A stretch of 64,000 nucleotides of DNA, taken from assembly GCF_001690185.1 (NCBI RefSeq), contig NZ_LZGN01000022.1, positions 62,001-126,000 of the forward strand, read 5' to 3'. Under the pieces are notes generated by a model, which searched no databases, was not told the origin of the DNA, and saw only the letters and a list, made by a program, of their open reading frames with translations. Source of the DNA: Gilliamella sp. wkB308. Lineage in GTDB: Bacteria > Pseudomonadota > Gammaproteobacteria > Enterobacterales > Orbaceae. Below, piece after piece: positions 31,181 through 40,733 of the stretch (position 1 is its first letter; every line of letters begins with the position of its first letter). Made by a program: the position numbers and the translations under genes.

Positions 31181-31900
31181 ATGTTAATTAATGCTAAAAA
31201 TATACTGGAAAAATTAAATCCTCATAACAAAATCAATTACGATTCTGTTTTACAAGAAGTCATTGCGGATTGGCAGCAAGAAGCTGTTCGCCCTAAATTA
31301 TTGATTCATAGTTGCTGTGCACCATGTAGTACCTATGTTTTAGAGTATTTAGCGCAGTATGCTGATATTACTATCTATTTTGCCAATTCGAATATTCATC
31401 CAAGAGTTGAATATGAACATCGTAGTTTGGTTCAACAAAAATTCATCAACGATTTTAATCTGAAAACAGGGCATAATGTCCAGTTTTTAGAAGCGCCTTA
31501 CCAACCGGCAGAGTTTGTTAAACAAGTTGGGCATTTGCGTGATGAACCCGAAGGAGGAGAGCGTTGTCATCTCTGCTATAAAATGCGGTTAGATTTGGCA
31601 GCGATTAAAGCGCAAGAATTGGGATTTGATTATTTTGCGAGTGCATTGACGTTAAGTCCTAAAAAAAATAGCCAAAAAATCAATCAACTGGGTTTTGAAA
31701 TTCAAGAAATTTTTTCGGTGAATTATCTCCCTTCCGATTTTAAAAAAAATAATGGTTATAAACGTTCTATCGAGCTTTGCAAAGAATATGATGTTTATCG
31801 ACAATGTTATTGTGGTTGTATTTTTGCTGCTAAAGCGCAAGGTGTCGATTTAAAAAATGTTATCGCGATCGCCAAGCAGGGATTAGAAAAAATGAGTTAA
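31181..31900 (+). CDS. queH: Epoxyqueuosine reductase QueH
   Basis: 239 residues from the ATG at 31181; an upstream extension to 31073 lacks family similarity. It shows the QueH/DUF208 cysteines: HSCCAPCS (Cys45, Cys46, Cys49), ERCHLCYKMR near 126, and YRQCYCGC near 210. Conserved YFANSNIHPRVEY and ALTLSPKKNSQKIN stretches are present. QueH is the cobalamin-independent iron-sulfur enzyme that completes queuosine in tRNA, replacing QueG. The gene appears monocistronic. Confidence 0.93.
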   Translation: MLINAKNILEKLNPHNKINYDSVLQEVIADWQQEAVRPKLLIHSCCAPCSTYVLEYLAQYADITIYFANSNIHPRVEYEHRSLVQQKFINDFNLKTGHNVQFLEAPYQPAEFVKQVGHLRDEPEGGERCHLCYKMRLDLAAIKAQELGFDYFASALTLSPKKNSQKINQLGFEIQEIFSVNYLPSDFKKNNGYKRSIELCKEYDVYRQCYCGCIFAAKAQGVDLKNVIAIAKQGLEKMS

Positions 31901-32162
31901 TCCATATTATTATCCTCATTAAAAGACGCAAAAAAATAGTTAGTTACTTCATACCATTAAAAATGGTTGGTAGCTAACTCTTTTCTATATTAGGGATTAA
32001 ATCAATAGGATTTCAAAAACGCAACTTTAAAACAAGATATTTTTTAACCAAATTGATTAAAAAGAAGTAAGATTCGGCTATAATTATTACACATAAAAAA
32101 TAAAGCGATATTTATTATATCGATTAAAAAGTAATGGATGCTTTGGGGATTATGTGCTGCTT

Positions 32163-35100
32163 ATGTCAAAATTATTTAAATTTGGTTTAGATGTGGGTTC
32201 CACAACAGCGAAATGTGTTGTACTTGATGAGTATAACAATTTTGTTTATACCAATTACGTTCGTCATAATACACATATTGTGGCGACAGTCCTCGATTTA
32301 CTTAATGAAATTAAACAAAAGTTTGGCAATGATATTTGTCTATCTGTTAAGGTAACAGGTTCGGCTGGCATGGGAATATCTGAAAAAGCCGATATTCCTT
32401 TTATCCAAGAAGTGGTGGCGGCATCTGAAGTCGTGCAGCGCAACTATCCCGAAGTCAGAACGTTAATTGATATTGGCGGTGAAGATAGTAAGATGATTTT
32501 CTTCTTTCCCGATCGCCCGCCCGATATTCGAATGAACGGAAGCTGTGCTGGTGGGACAGGGGCGTTTATCGATCAAATGGCAACCTTATTAAACACGCCT
32601 GTTCAACAATTTGATCAACTCGCTCTACATCATGACAAAATCTTTCCTATAGCTTCTCGTTGTGGCGTTTTTGCCAAAACCGACGTCCAAAATCTCATTA
32701 GTCGTAACGTCTCAAAAGAAAATATCGCCTATTCTGTTTTACATGCTGTTTGTATTCAACTCGTTAATACCTTAGCACGTGGTTATGATATCGTTCCAAA
32801 AGTGATGTTAATTGGTGGTCCATTTTCTTTTATTCCAACCTTAGGTAAAGCAGCGCTTAATACGTTGAAATTAGATGAAAGCCAGCTAGTTGAAACGCCT
32901 TATCCAACATTGTTATCTGCTTGGGGGGCGGCAATTCATCCCATTGAACGTGCTGAGCTTTCAATTAATAGTTTTATCGAGAAATTAAATGCTTCAACAA
33001 AAATTGCAGTGAATCAATCTTTTCGATTATCTCCCCTTTTTAATGAAGCCTTATCATTTGACGACTGGAAAAAAAAACGAAGATATATCGATATTCCACG
33101 ATTAAACATCGCTGATTATAAAAAACAAAATGCTTTTTTGGGTATAGATAGTGGTTCAACGACAACCAAAATTACGTTAATTAGTGAAGATGATGAACTA
33201 CTGTTTACTTACTATGCCCCCAATAACGGTCATTCAATTAGTGCACTGATTAAAGGATTATCTCTATTAAAAAAAGAAATTGAGACATCCAATAAAGATA
33301 TTGTGATTTTGCGGACGGGTGTCACTGGTTATGGAGAAGAGTTATTAAGAGCTGCATTTGGTATTGATGATGGTTTAGTTGAAACAATGGCGCATTTTGC
33401 CGCAGCTAAGCATATTGATCCAAATGTCAGTTTTATTATGGATATCGGTGGTCAAGATATGAAAGCCATTTTTATTGCTAATGGTGTGGTTAATCATATC
33501 GAACTTAATGAAGCTTGTTCATCAGGGTGTGGTTCATTCATTGAAACTTTTGCTAAATCATTAAACTCAAATACCATTGATTTTGCCAATGCTGCCTGTC
33601 AATCAACTCATCCTTGTGATTTAGGTACACGCTGTACTGTGTTTATGAACTCTAAGGTTAAACAAGCCTTACGCGAAAATGCCAGCATGGGGGATATTTC
33701 GGCTGGACTTGCTTTTTCAGTGATTAAAAATGCAATTCATAAAGTGCTCAAACTGCACGATATGCGTAAATTAGGTAATAATATCGTCGTACAAGGTGGA
33801 ACCTTTAAGAATCCTGCTGTTTTTCGAGCCTTAGAGCAATTAACAGGTGCGCAAATTACCAGCTCAAATATCCCTGAATTAATGGGCGCCTATGGCTCAG
33901 CTTTAGTGGCAAAAAATCATTTTTTAGAAAATAATACACCTTCACAATTTATTGGGCTGGATAACTTAGCAAAAGCTGAAGATAACAAAGCTAAACCTTC
34001 TCGATGTAAAGGATGCGAAAATAATTGTGATATTATGATCTACCGTTTTGCCAATGGGCAAAAATATTATTCCGGCAATAAATGTGAACGATTTTTAAGT
34101 AATAATCAATATAAAGATAATCATGCATTTAACATGTTTGATTATAAAAATGCGCTTTTGTTTGATCGAATCACTGTCGAAAATCCTCAAGCAAAAATTA
34201 ATATAGGTATACCTCGCGTTCTTGGACAGTATGAAAATTTTCCTTTTTGGCATACGTTATTGAGCCAAAGTGGTATCAACGTAATACTTTCACCATATTC
34301 GACCCATAAAATTTATGAACAAGGAGCAGGTACAGTGATGTCTGATAGTATCTGTTTTCCTGCTAAATTAGTACATGGGCATATTATGGAATTGGTCGAT
34401 CAAAAAGTGGATCGTATTTTTATGCCTATGGTGGTATTTGAATCATCCCAGTTTGATAATGCAGTAAATAGTTATAATTGTCCTATTGTGAGTAGTTATG
34501 CAGAAGTCATACATAGTGCTATCAATCCAGAATTAAAATATGGTATTCCGATTGATTATCCTGTGATGAATTTCACGGATGTGAAGTTACTCAAAAAAAG
34601 TTGTGTTCAATATTTACGGTCATTAGGTATAGCGAAAAAAGTCATTGATAACGCCTTTTCGGCAGCATTAATGGCACAGTCCCAGTTTAAACAGAATCTT
34701 TACAACAAAGCGATTGAAGTATTAGATAATGCCAAACAAACAGGGCGATATGTATTTATTTTAGCAGGACGGCCTTATCATAGTGATAGTTTAATAAACC
34801 ATAAAACGCCTGAAATCTTAAATGCGCTTGGTTGTGATGTGATTACTGAAGATTCTGTATTAGGTGGCATTAGCCTGTTATCGCCAGAACTTCAAATTTG
34901 TTCACAATGGAGCTACCCGAATCGTTTATATGCAGCCGCTTCATTCGTTGCAGAGCAACCCAATAATATCCAATTTGTTCAGCTTAATTCATTTGGTTGT
35001 GGGCCTGATGCTATTGTGACCGATGAGTGTAAAGCAATTTTAGAATCAAAAGGTAAAACCGGTACGATAATTCGTGTTGACGAAATTACTGCAACGGGTT

Positions 35101-36437
35101 CTGTCAGATTACGTTTACGATCGATTATTGAATCAATACGAATGAATCATCAGCAACCGCTAAAAACAGTTGAACGTAAAAAAACGGCTATTTTTAGCAA
35201 GCAAGATAAGCAGCGTCGAACCATTTTAGCGCCGTTTATCTCCGATTTTTATTCTCCGCTTTTAACGCCTATTTTTGCGTTATCGGGTTATAAACTGGAA
35301 ACCTTACCTAAACCAGATAAGCGTTCAGTCGAATGGGGATTAAAATACAGCAATAACGAAATCTGTTATCCGGCGACAATTATTGTTGGGGATATAATTA
35401 AAGCACTGCATTCAGGTAAATATGATCGTAATGATGTGGCAATAGGGATAACTCAAACGGGTGGACAATGTCGAGCCAGTAGTTATTTATCGTTGATCAA
35501 AAAAGCGATGATTAGTAATGGTTTTGAAGATATTCCCATTATTTCACTTAGTACAGGAAATATTAATGAAATAGAACAACCTGGCTTTAAGCTAAATTGG
35601 TTTAAAACATTACCTATAACTTTTTTTGCGATGCTTTTTGCTGATTCACTATCAAAAATGTATTACGCCATTGCGCCAAGAGCGAAAGTTAAACAACAAG
35701 CTAATCAGCTTAAAACGCTTTATATGCATAAATTGCAACAACTTATTCAACAAAAGCAAGGTAAAAAGGCCATATTTGAACTATTAACGCGAGCTGTTGC
35801 GGATTTTAATCAAATTGAAACACACCCTAAAGATTGTCCACAAATCGGTATAGTGGGAGAAATTTACGTTAAATATAATAGTTTTGGTAATCAACATAGT
35901 GTTGAATGGCTAGTCGAGCAGGGTATTGAACCGGTTATTCCTCCAATGATTGAGTTTTTTGCGCAATGTTTTGTTAATTATGATAGTAATGTCAATAATT
36001 TTCTCTCATCAAAGAGTTATATCTCTTATCTAATGTCCTTTTTTGAAAAGATTGCACATCGATATATTGATAAAACAAATAAAATTTTGTCCCAATTTAA
36101 GTATTATCAACCTTTCCATAGTATACGTGATATGTCTAAAAAGGCTGAAGAAATTTTAAATCTGGCGAATCAATATGGTGAAGGTTGGTTGATTCCTGCT
36201 GGCATTATGACATTTGCTGAACAGGGAATTAATAATGTTATCAGCCTGCAACCATTTGGTTGTATTGCAAATCATGTTGTATCTAAAGGCGTTGAAAAAC
36301 GAATGCGAGATCTTAACCCAAAACTTAACTTACTCTATTTAGACTTTGATGATGGCGCAGGCGAAGTAAATGTGCTTAATCGTTTGCATTTTATGGTAAG
36401 TTCATTAAAGTATACCCAGTTACAACGGATTGTTTAA
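32163..36437 (+). CDS. Giant BcrAD/HgdC-like acyl-CoA dehydratase activase
   Basis: About 1425 residues. Two tandem ASKHA ATPase domains start at GLDVGSTTAKCVVLD (near 7) and GIDSGSTTTKITLI (near 335). Each carries an iron-sulfur Cys loop: NGSCAGGTGAF near 125 and NEACSSGCGSF near 450. A zinc- or cluster-like CKGCENNCD is near 615, followed by a DUF2229-type region (IGIPRVLGQYENFPFW) and an HgdB-like C-terminal half. Homologues activate 2-hydroxyacyl-CoA dehydratases by ATP-driven electron transfer. No dehydratase gene is adjacent, so the substrate is unknown. It is flanked by unrelated genes and appears monocistronic. Confidence 0.87.
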   Translation: MSKLFKFGLDVGSTTAKCVVLDEYNNFVYTNYVRHNTHIVATVLDLLNEIKQKFGNDICLSVKVTGSAGMGISEKADIPFIQEVVAASEVVQRNYPEVRTLIDIGGEDSKMIFFFPDRPPDIRMNGSCAGGTGAFIDQMATLLNTPVQQFDQLALHHDKIFPIASRCGVFAKTDVQNLISRNVSKENIAYSVLHAVCIQLVNTLARGYDIVPKVMLIGGPFSFIPTLGKAALNTLKLDESQLVETPYPTLLSAWGAAIHPIERAELSINSFIEKLNASTKIAVNQSFRLSPLFNEALSFDDWKKKRRYIDIPRLNIADYKKQNAFLGIDSGSTTTKITLISEDDELLFTYYAPNNGHSISALIKGLSLLKKEIETSNKDIVILRTGVTGYGEELLRAAFGIDDGLVETMAHFAAAKHIDPNVSFIMDIGGQDMKAIFIANGVVNHIELNEACSSGCGSFIETFAKSLNSNTIDFANAACQSTHPCDLGTRCTVFMNSKVKQALRENASMGDISAGLAFSVIKNAIHKVLKLHDMRKLGNNIVVQGGTFKNPAVFRALEQLTGAQITSSNIPELMGAYGSALVAKNHFLENNTPSQFIGLDNLAKAEDNKAKPSRCKGCENNCDIMIYRFANGQKYYSGNKCERFLSNNQYKDNHAFNMFDYKNALLFDRITVENPQAKINIGIPRVLGQYENFPFWHTLLSQSGINVILSPYSTHKIYEQGAGTVMSDSICFPAKLVHGHIMELVDQKVDRIFMPMVVFESSQFDNAVNSYNCPIVSSYAEVIHSAINPELKYGIPIDYPVMNFTDVKLLKKSCVQYLRSLGIAKKVIDNAFSAALMAQSQFKQNLYNKAIEVLDNAKQTGRYVFILAGRPYHSDSLINHKTPEILNALGCDVITEDSVLGGISLLSPELQICSQWSYPNRLYAAASFVAEQPNNIQFVQLNSFGCGPDAIVTDECKAILESKGKTGTIIRVDEITATGSVRLRLRSIIESIRMNHQQPLKTVERKKTAIFSKQDKQRRTILAPFISDFYSPLLTPIFALSGYKLETLPKPDKRSVEWGLKYSNNEICYPATIIVGDIIKALHSGKYDRNDVAIGITQTGGQCRASSYLSLIKKAMISNGFEDIPIISLSTGNINEIEQPGFKLNWFKTLPITFFAMLFADSLSKMYYAIAPRAKVKQQANQLKTLYMHKLQQLIQQKQGKKAIFELLTRAVADFNQIETHPKDCPQIGIVGEIYVKYNSFGNQHSVEWLVEQGIEPVIPPMIEFFAQCFVNYDSNVNNFLSSKSYISYLMSFFEKIAHRYIDKTNKILSQFKYYQPFHSIRDMSKKAEEILNLANQYGEGWLIPAGIMTFAEQGINNVISLQPFGCIANHVVSKGVEKRMRDLNPKLNLLYLDFDDGAGEVNVLNRLHFMVSSLKYTQLQRIV

Positions 36438-36502
36438 ATGTTAAAGTACATGACGATTCAGTGTAAGTAATAGTAAAAAGATAATTTATAAAAGGATTGT
36501 TT

Positions 36503-37111
36503 GTGTTATCAATTTATCAATTAAAATCCCGATTTCAATCGTTACTTCGTCCCTGCGTTGAGAAATTCTATAATGCGAACATTACCGCTAATCAGGTCAC
36601 CTTATTCGCTTGTATAGGCTCTATTTTTATCGCCTTAATTGTGAGTTATTTTATTGAATATCATTGGATATTTTTCTTGATTCCAGTATGGATGTTTATT
36701 CGAATGGCGCTCAATGCCATAGATGGCATGTTAGCACGAGAGTATCATCAAAAATCTAATTTAGGCGCTTATTTAAATGAGATGGCGGATGTTATTTCCG
36801 ATTGTGCGCTATTATTGGTCTTTATTCAGGTGCCAAGTGTCTATACTGGTTTAGTGATATTGATTGTGTTACTGTCTTTTTTAACTGAATATAGTGGCGT
36901 TTTAGGGTTACTTATTGGTGCATCCAGACGGTATGACGGTCCAATGGGCAAAAGCGATAGAGCTTTTATTTTTAGTTTAATCAGTTTAGGCATTGCTACC
37001 GGTTTGTTACCATTGAATTGGATAAATACGTTATTAGGGATAATTATTTTTTTACTCATATGGACGACTGTAAATCGAATTCGAAAAGGTTTGCAAGAAG
37101 CTAAAATTTAA
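36503..37111 (+). CDS. ynbA: CDP-alcohol phosphatidyltransferase (YnbA-like)
   Basis: 202 residues from a GTG at 36503 with AAGGA 6 nt upstream. Multiple membrane helices. The CDP-alcohol motif reads N71-x2-D74-G-x2-A-R-x8-G88-x3-N92-x3-D96; the first and third of the four usual Asp are Asn. A further Asp is at 100. The family condenses a CDP-lipid with an alcohol. The downstream genes match E. coli ynbC, ynbD and ynbB, so this is the ynb lipid cluster. The substrate is unknown; the unusual motif hints at altered metal binding or chemistry. Confidence 0.85.
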   Translation: MLSIYQLKSRFQSLLRPCVEKFYNANITANQVTLFACIGSIFIALIVSYFIEYHWIFFLIPVWMFIRMALNAIDGMLAREYHQKSNLGAYLNEMADVISDCALLLVFIQVPSVYTGLVILIVLLSFLTEYSGVLGLLIGASRRYDGPMGKSDRAFIFSLISLGIATGLLPLNWINTLLGIIIFLLIWTTVNRIRKGLQEAKI

Positions 37112-37124
37112 CAAGGAGTTGTCG

Positions 37125-38876
37125 ATGCGTCAACAGCAACAAAAAACATTCACAAGCCATGATGGATGCCAAATATTTTATCGCTATTGGCCGGCAATAG
37201 ATGGCGATATTCAACCCAAACAAGCGATTGTGCTTTTTCATCGTGGACATGAACATTCTGGTCGAATAGCGCATCTTGCCGACGAACTTGAATTACCTAA
37301 TTTTCAAATTTTCGCATGGGATGCTCGAGGTAATGGACAATCAGAAGGTGAACGAGGCGATGCCCCAAATTTTGCCACGTTGATCAAGGATGCGAATGCT
37401 TTTATTGAACACATTACCCAAGAATATAGTTTAAGACAACAAGATATTGCAATAATTGCACAAAGTGTGGGGGCTGTCATTGCAAGTGCATGGGCACATG
37501 ACTATACCCCTAATATTCGAGCCTTAGTACTAGGAGCGCCTGCTTTTCGTGTAAAACTTTATGTTCCTTTGGCAGTGCCTGGTTTAAAATTATTATATAA
37601 TCTGAAAGGTAATTTTTTTGTTAATAGTTACGTTAAATCTGGATTATTGACTCATGACAAACAACGAGCAGAATCATTTAATCAAGATCCATTAATCACT
37701 CGACCAATTTCAGTCAGATTGTTACTTGATTTATATTCTGTAGCAGATCGTATTGTTAAAGATGCTAATGCCATAACAGTGCCGACTCAAATACTTGTTT
37801 CCGGTTCTGATTTTGTTGTCAGACGCAAACCTCAAAAACAGTTTTATGAAAATTTAGGTACCACTCAAAAAGAATTTCATATTTTGCCTAATTTTTATCA
37901 TGACACATTTGGTGAACAAGAACGCCATATTGCTATTGAAAGAGCAAGACGTTTTATTATAGGCTGCTTTGCAAATCAACCGAATACTCCTTCTTTGGTT
38001 AACGCAGATCTTGTTGGTTATACTAAGCAAGAAGCCGATAATTTATCATTGCCTGTTAAGGGAATAGTTAAACCCCTTTACTGGAAATTCATCAAAGCTA
38101 ATTTAAAATATGCCAGTAAAATTTCTGATGGTATTAAACTTGGAGTTGAAACGGGTTTCGACTCAGGTAGCACATTGGATTATGTTTATCGTAATCAACC
38201 TTCAGGAAGTTCAAAATTAGGTCAGTTTTTTGACTATATTTATTTGCAATCAATGGGGTGGCGAGGAATTCGACAACGTAAAATACATCTTGAAGAATTA
38301 TTAAAATTAGCCATATCGCAATTACAAAAAGACGATAATATCGTCAATATTGTTGATATAGCAGCAGGCCATGGACGTTATATTCTTGAGACAATTAATC
38401 AGTTAGCCAACAAACCTGATTCAGTACTCCTTAGAGATTATAGCGATATTAATATTCGTGATGGTCAAAATTTGATTAATGAATTAGGCTTAAGTCACCT
38501 TGTACAGTTTGAAAAGGGCGATGCCTTTAATAGACAGCAGTTAGCTGAGTTATCGCCTAAACCAACACTCGCTGTCGTTTCTGGTTTGTATGAATTGTTT
38601 AGTGATAATTCATTATTACGTGAATCTTTATCGGGATTAGCGGATGCTATCCCCAAAGGTGGATATTTAATTTATACCAATCAACCTTGGCATCCTCAAC
38701 TTGAGTTTATTGCCCGAGCATTAACTTCACATCGTGACGGGCAACCATGGGTAATGCGCAGACGGACACAACTTGAAATGGATCAACTTGTCATGGCAGC
38801 AGGCTTTCGAAAAGTCACAATGCGTATTGATCAGTGGGGGATTTTTACGGTGTCATTAGCTCAGCGCATTGATTAA
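37125..38876 (+). CDS. ynbC: Fused alpha/beta-hydrolase and SAM methyltransferase (YnbC-like)
   Basis: 583 residues from the ATG at 37125 (AAGGAG). The N-terminal half is an alpha/beta hydrolase: DARGNGQSEGERG, the nucleophile elbow IIAQSVGAVIA (Ser in A-Q-S-V-G) and FYHDTFGE with the likely catalytic His. The C-terminal half is a class I methyltransferase: IVDIAAGHGRY (SAM motif I) near 410, then an acidic LLRDYSDIN. Length equals E. coli YnbC (585). It may cleave an acyl chain and methylate a lipid headgroup, but no substrate is established. Confidence 0.87.
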   Translation: MRQQQQKTFTSHDGCQIFYRYWPAIDGDIQPKQAIVLFHRGHEHSGRIAHLADELELPNFQIFAWDARGNGQSEGERGDAPNFATLIKDANAFIEHITQEYSLRQQDIAIIAQSVGAVIASAWAHDYTPNIRALVLGAPAFRVKLYVPLAVPGLKLLYNLKGNFFVNSYVKSGLLTHDKQRAESFNQDPLITRPISVRLLLDLYSVADRIVKDANAITVPTQILVSGSDFVVRRKPQKQFYENLGTTQKEFHILPNFYHDTFGEQERHIAIERARRFIIGCFANQPNTPSLVNADLVGYTKQEADNLSLPVKGIVKPLYWKFIKANLKYASKISDGIKLGVETGFDSGSTLDYVYRNQPSGSSKLGQFFDYIYLQSMGWRGIRQRKIHLEELLKLAISQLQKDDNIVNIVDIAAGHGRYILETINQLANKPDSVLLRDYSDINIRDGQNLINELGLSHLVQFEKGDAFNRQQLAELSPKPTLAVVSGLYELFSDNSLLRESLSGLADAIPKGGYLIYTNQPWHPQLEFIARALTSHRDGQPWVMRRRTQLEMDQLVMAAGFRKVTMRIDQWGIFTVSLAQRID

Positions 38877-38888
38877 TTGATTAACGCC

Positions 38889-40205
38889 ATGATGAAGCAG
38901 TGTTCTATTCAATTAAGCATTAACAAATGTTTATGGCTTATCGGGTTAACGGTATTTTTCTTTGCTAGTTACAATTTTAGCAATGCATTCACAGCTGAAC
39001 GTAATGATGTTAGTAGCATTGTTTTTGATTGGGAAACGATCATACCACTTTGGTCATGGACGATTGTGCCCTATTGGTCGATAGATTTAATGTATGGACT
39101 AGCTATATTACTAGCAAAATCGAATCAGTCATTAAAAATACTTTGCTTTAGATTATTAACCGCACAAATTATTTGTGTCTGTTGTTTTCTGCTTTTCCCA
39201 CTTAAATTCAGTTTTGATCGTCCAGCTATGGACGGATTTTTTGGTTTACTTTTTGATATTTTAATGGGATTTGATAAACCATTTAATCAAGCACCATCAT
39301 TACATATCACATTGCTTATTATTTTATGGCAGTTCTATGCTAGCTATTTTCAGACTATTTTCCGTTATATTTTGCATATTTGGTGTGTGTTAATTGCGCT
39401 ATCGGTATTAACAACCTGGCAACATCATTTTTTTGATATCCCAACTGGTGTATGGGTGGGGTGTTTATGTATATGGTTATGGCCTAATGATGGTATATCT
39501 CCCCTAAAATTAGCGTTTTTATCAAAACAGTACCGTTGGGCGATTATTTATTTTTGTTTAACTCTGTTAACCATAAGTTTAGCCTTTTATACGAAGGGGT
39601 GGGGGCTTTGGCTATTTTGGCTATCCGGTGCATTTTTGTTAGTAGCAGTTAATTATTTATTGATAGGTGCAAAAGGGTTTCAAAAACAATCTAATGGGCA
39701 TTATGCATTAGTAATTGCATTATTATATTTGCCCTATTTTCTAATTATGTGGATTAATTCCCGTTTATGGACGATTAAGCACCAACCAAGCAATTTTATT
39801 GATGAAAATGTCTATTTAGGTAGAATTCCTTCAACCTACTATCTGAAACACGTTCAATTTACATCTATTGTTGATTTATGTGCAGAACTGCCGATAGGTC
39901 AATTTAAAGGTAATTATACGCTAATGCCAATTTTAGATATGACACCGCTCACGCAAGCGCAATGTCAAATGACGGCTGAAATCATTGAACAATATCGACT
40001 GCAAGGTCGATTGCTAGTCTGCTGTGCATTAGGTTATTCAAGAAGTGCGACAGCAGTTATCGCATGGTTATTGTGGACTCATCGAGCCAAGAATGTTGAT
40101 GATGCGATAGCTAAGGTAAGACTATGTCGGCGTAATATTGTTATTTCGACTAGACAACGGTTAATATTAATAGAATGGAGCAGAAATCTACATGCTGAGA
40201 TCTGA
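38889..40205 (+). CDS. ynbD: Membrane PAP2 phosphatase fused to dual-specificity phosphatase (YnbD-like)
   Basis: 438 residues. An N-terminal polytopic PAP2-like region (RPAMDG, PSLHITLLI, then WQHHFFDIPTG: the SH and H-x3-D parts of the PAP2 core) is followed by more membrane spans. A cytoplasmic dual-specificity phosphatase domain at about 315-435 has the C-x5-R loop VCCALGYSRSAT. The combination matches E. coli YnbD (430). In the cluster it may dephosphorylate the lipid product. The start is uncertain (two adjacent ATG, weak ribosome site). Confidence 0.87.
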   Translation: MMKQCSIQLSINKCLWLIGLTVFFFASYNFSNAFTAERNDVSSIVFDWETIIPLWSWTIVPYWSIDLMYGLAILLAKSNQSLKILCFRLLTAQIICVCCFLLFPLKFSFDRPAMDGFFGLLFDILMGFDKPFNQAPSLHITLLIILWQFYASYFQTIFRYILHIWCVLIALSVLTTWQHHFFDIPTGVWVGCLCIWLWPNDGISPLKLAFLSKQYRWAIIYFCLTLLTISLAFYTKGWGLWLFWLSGAFLLVAVNYLLIGAKGFQKQSNGHYALVIALLYLPYFLIMWINSRLWTIKHQPSNFIDENVYLGRIPSTYYLKHVQFTSIVDLCAELPIGQFKGNYTLMPILDMTPLTQAQCQMTAEIIEQYRLQGRLLVCCALGYSRSATAVIAWLLWTHRAKNVDDAIAKVRLCRRNIVISTRQRLILIEWSRNLHAEI

Positions 40206-40677
40206 AAATAATAGAACACAATTTCAGACCAACCAAACTGAAATTGTGACATTGTGTAGTTTGCTTTCTTTAAGTAAGCAAATTAATATTTTTTCTGGGT
40301 TAATAACAATTTCTGCGTTGATCATTGGTTTTACTTATTTGGCAATTAATGATTCAAATCTGATAAGTTTAATCTGTTTTTTTGTTTTTATTTTAGGCTT
40401 AATAAGTCAATATTATGCACTTAGAACTAATTTTGATACAAAACTTTTTGAATATTTGAGTCAATATATCAATCACCCGTCAATCGTGTTAAAAGAGTTA
40501 GATCATGCACTTGTAAAATTGCGTTTAATTAAATCTGATCTTACTAAATCTCGAACAATGTATGAGCGCGAAAAAGGGACATTAAGACTTTTCAAAATTC
40601 AAATAGTGACAGTGATGATTCAACTTTTACTATTTATAGGCGGATTTGCCAGTCATATTATTTGTAATTTATTTTAA
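40192..40677 (+). CDS. Unknown three-span membrane protein inside the ynb cluster
   Basis: 161 residues with two central hydrophobic spans (IFSGLITISALIIGFTYLAI; LISLICFFVFILGLISQYYAL) and one near the C terminus (VTVMIQLLLFIGGFASHIIC), separated by a charged helical region (ELDHALVKLRLIKSDL). The start overlaps the ynbD stop by 14 bp, so it is co-translated. There is no counterpart in the E. coli ynb operon as I know it. A partner or regulator of the lipid enzymes is plausible. Confidence 0.6.
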   Translation: MLRSENNRTQFQTNQTEIVTLCSLLSLSKQINIFSGLITISALIIGFTYLAINDSNLISLICFFVFILGLISQYYALRTNFDTKLFEYLSQYINHPSIVLKELDHALVKLRLIKSDLTKSRTMYEREKGTLRLFKIQIVTVMIQLLLFIGGFASHIICNLF

Positions 40678-40733
40678 AATGGTCAAAACATTCTGCTTTA
40701 ATATATTAAAAAATCAGCAATTCGAGGAAATAG

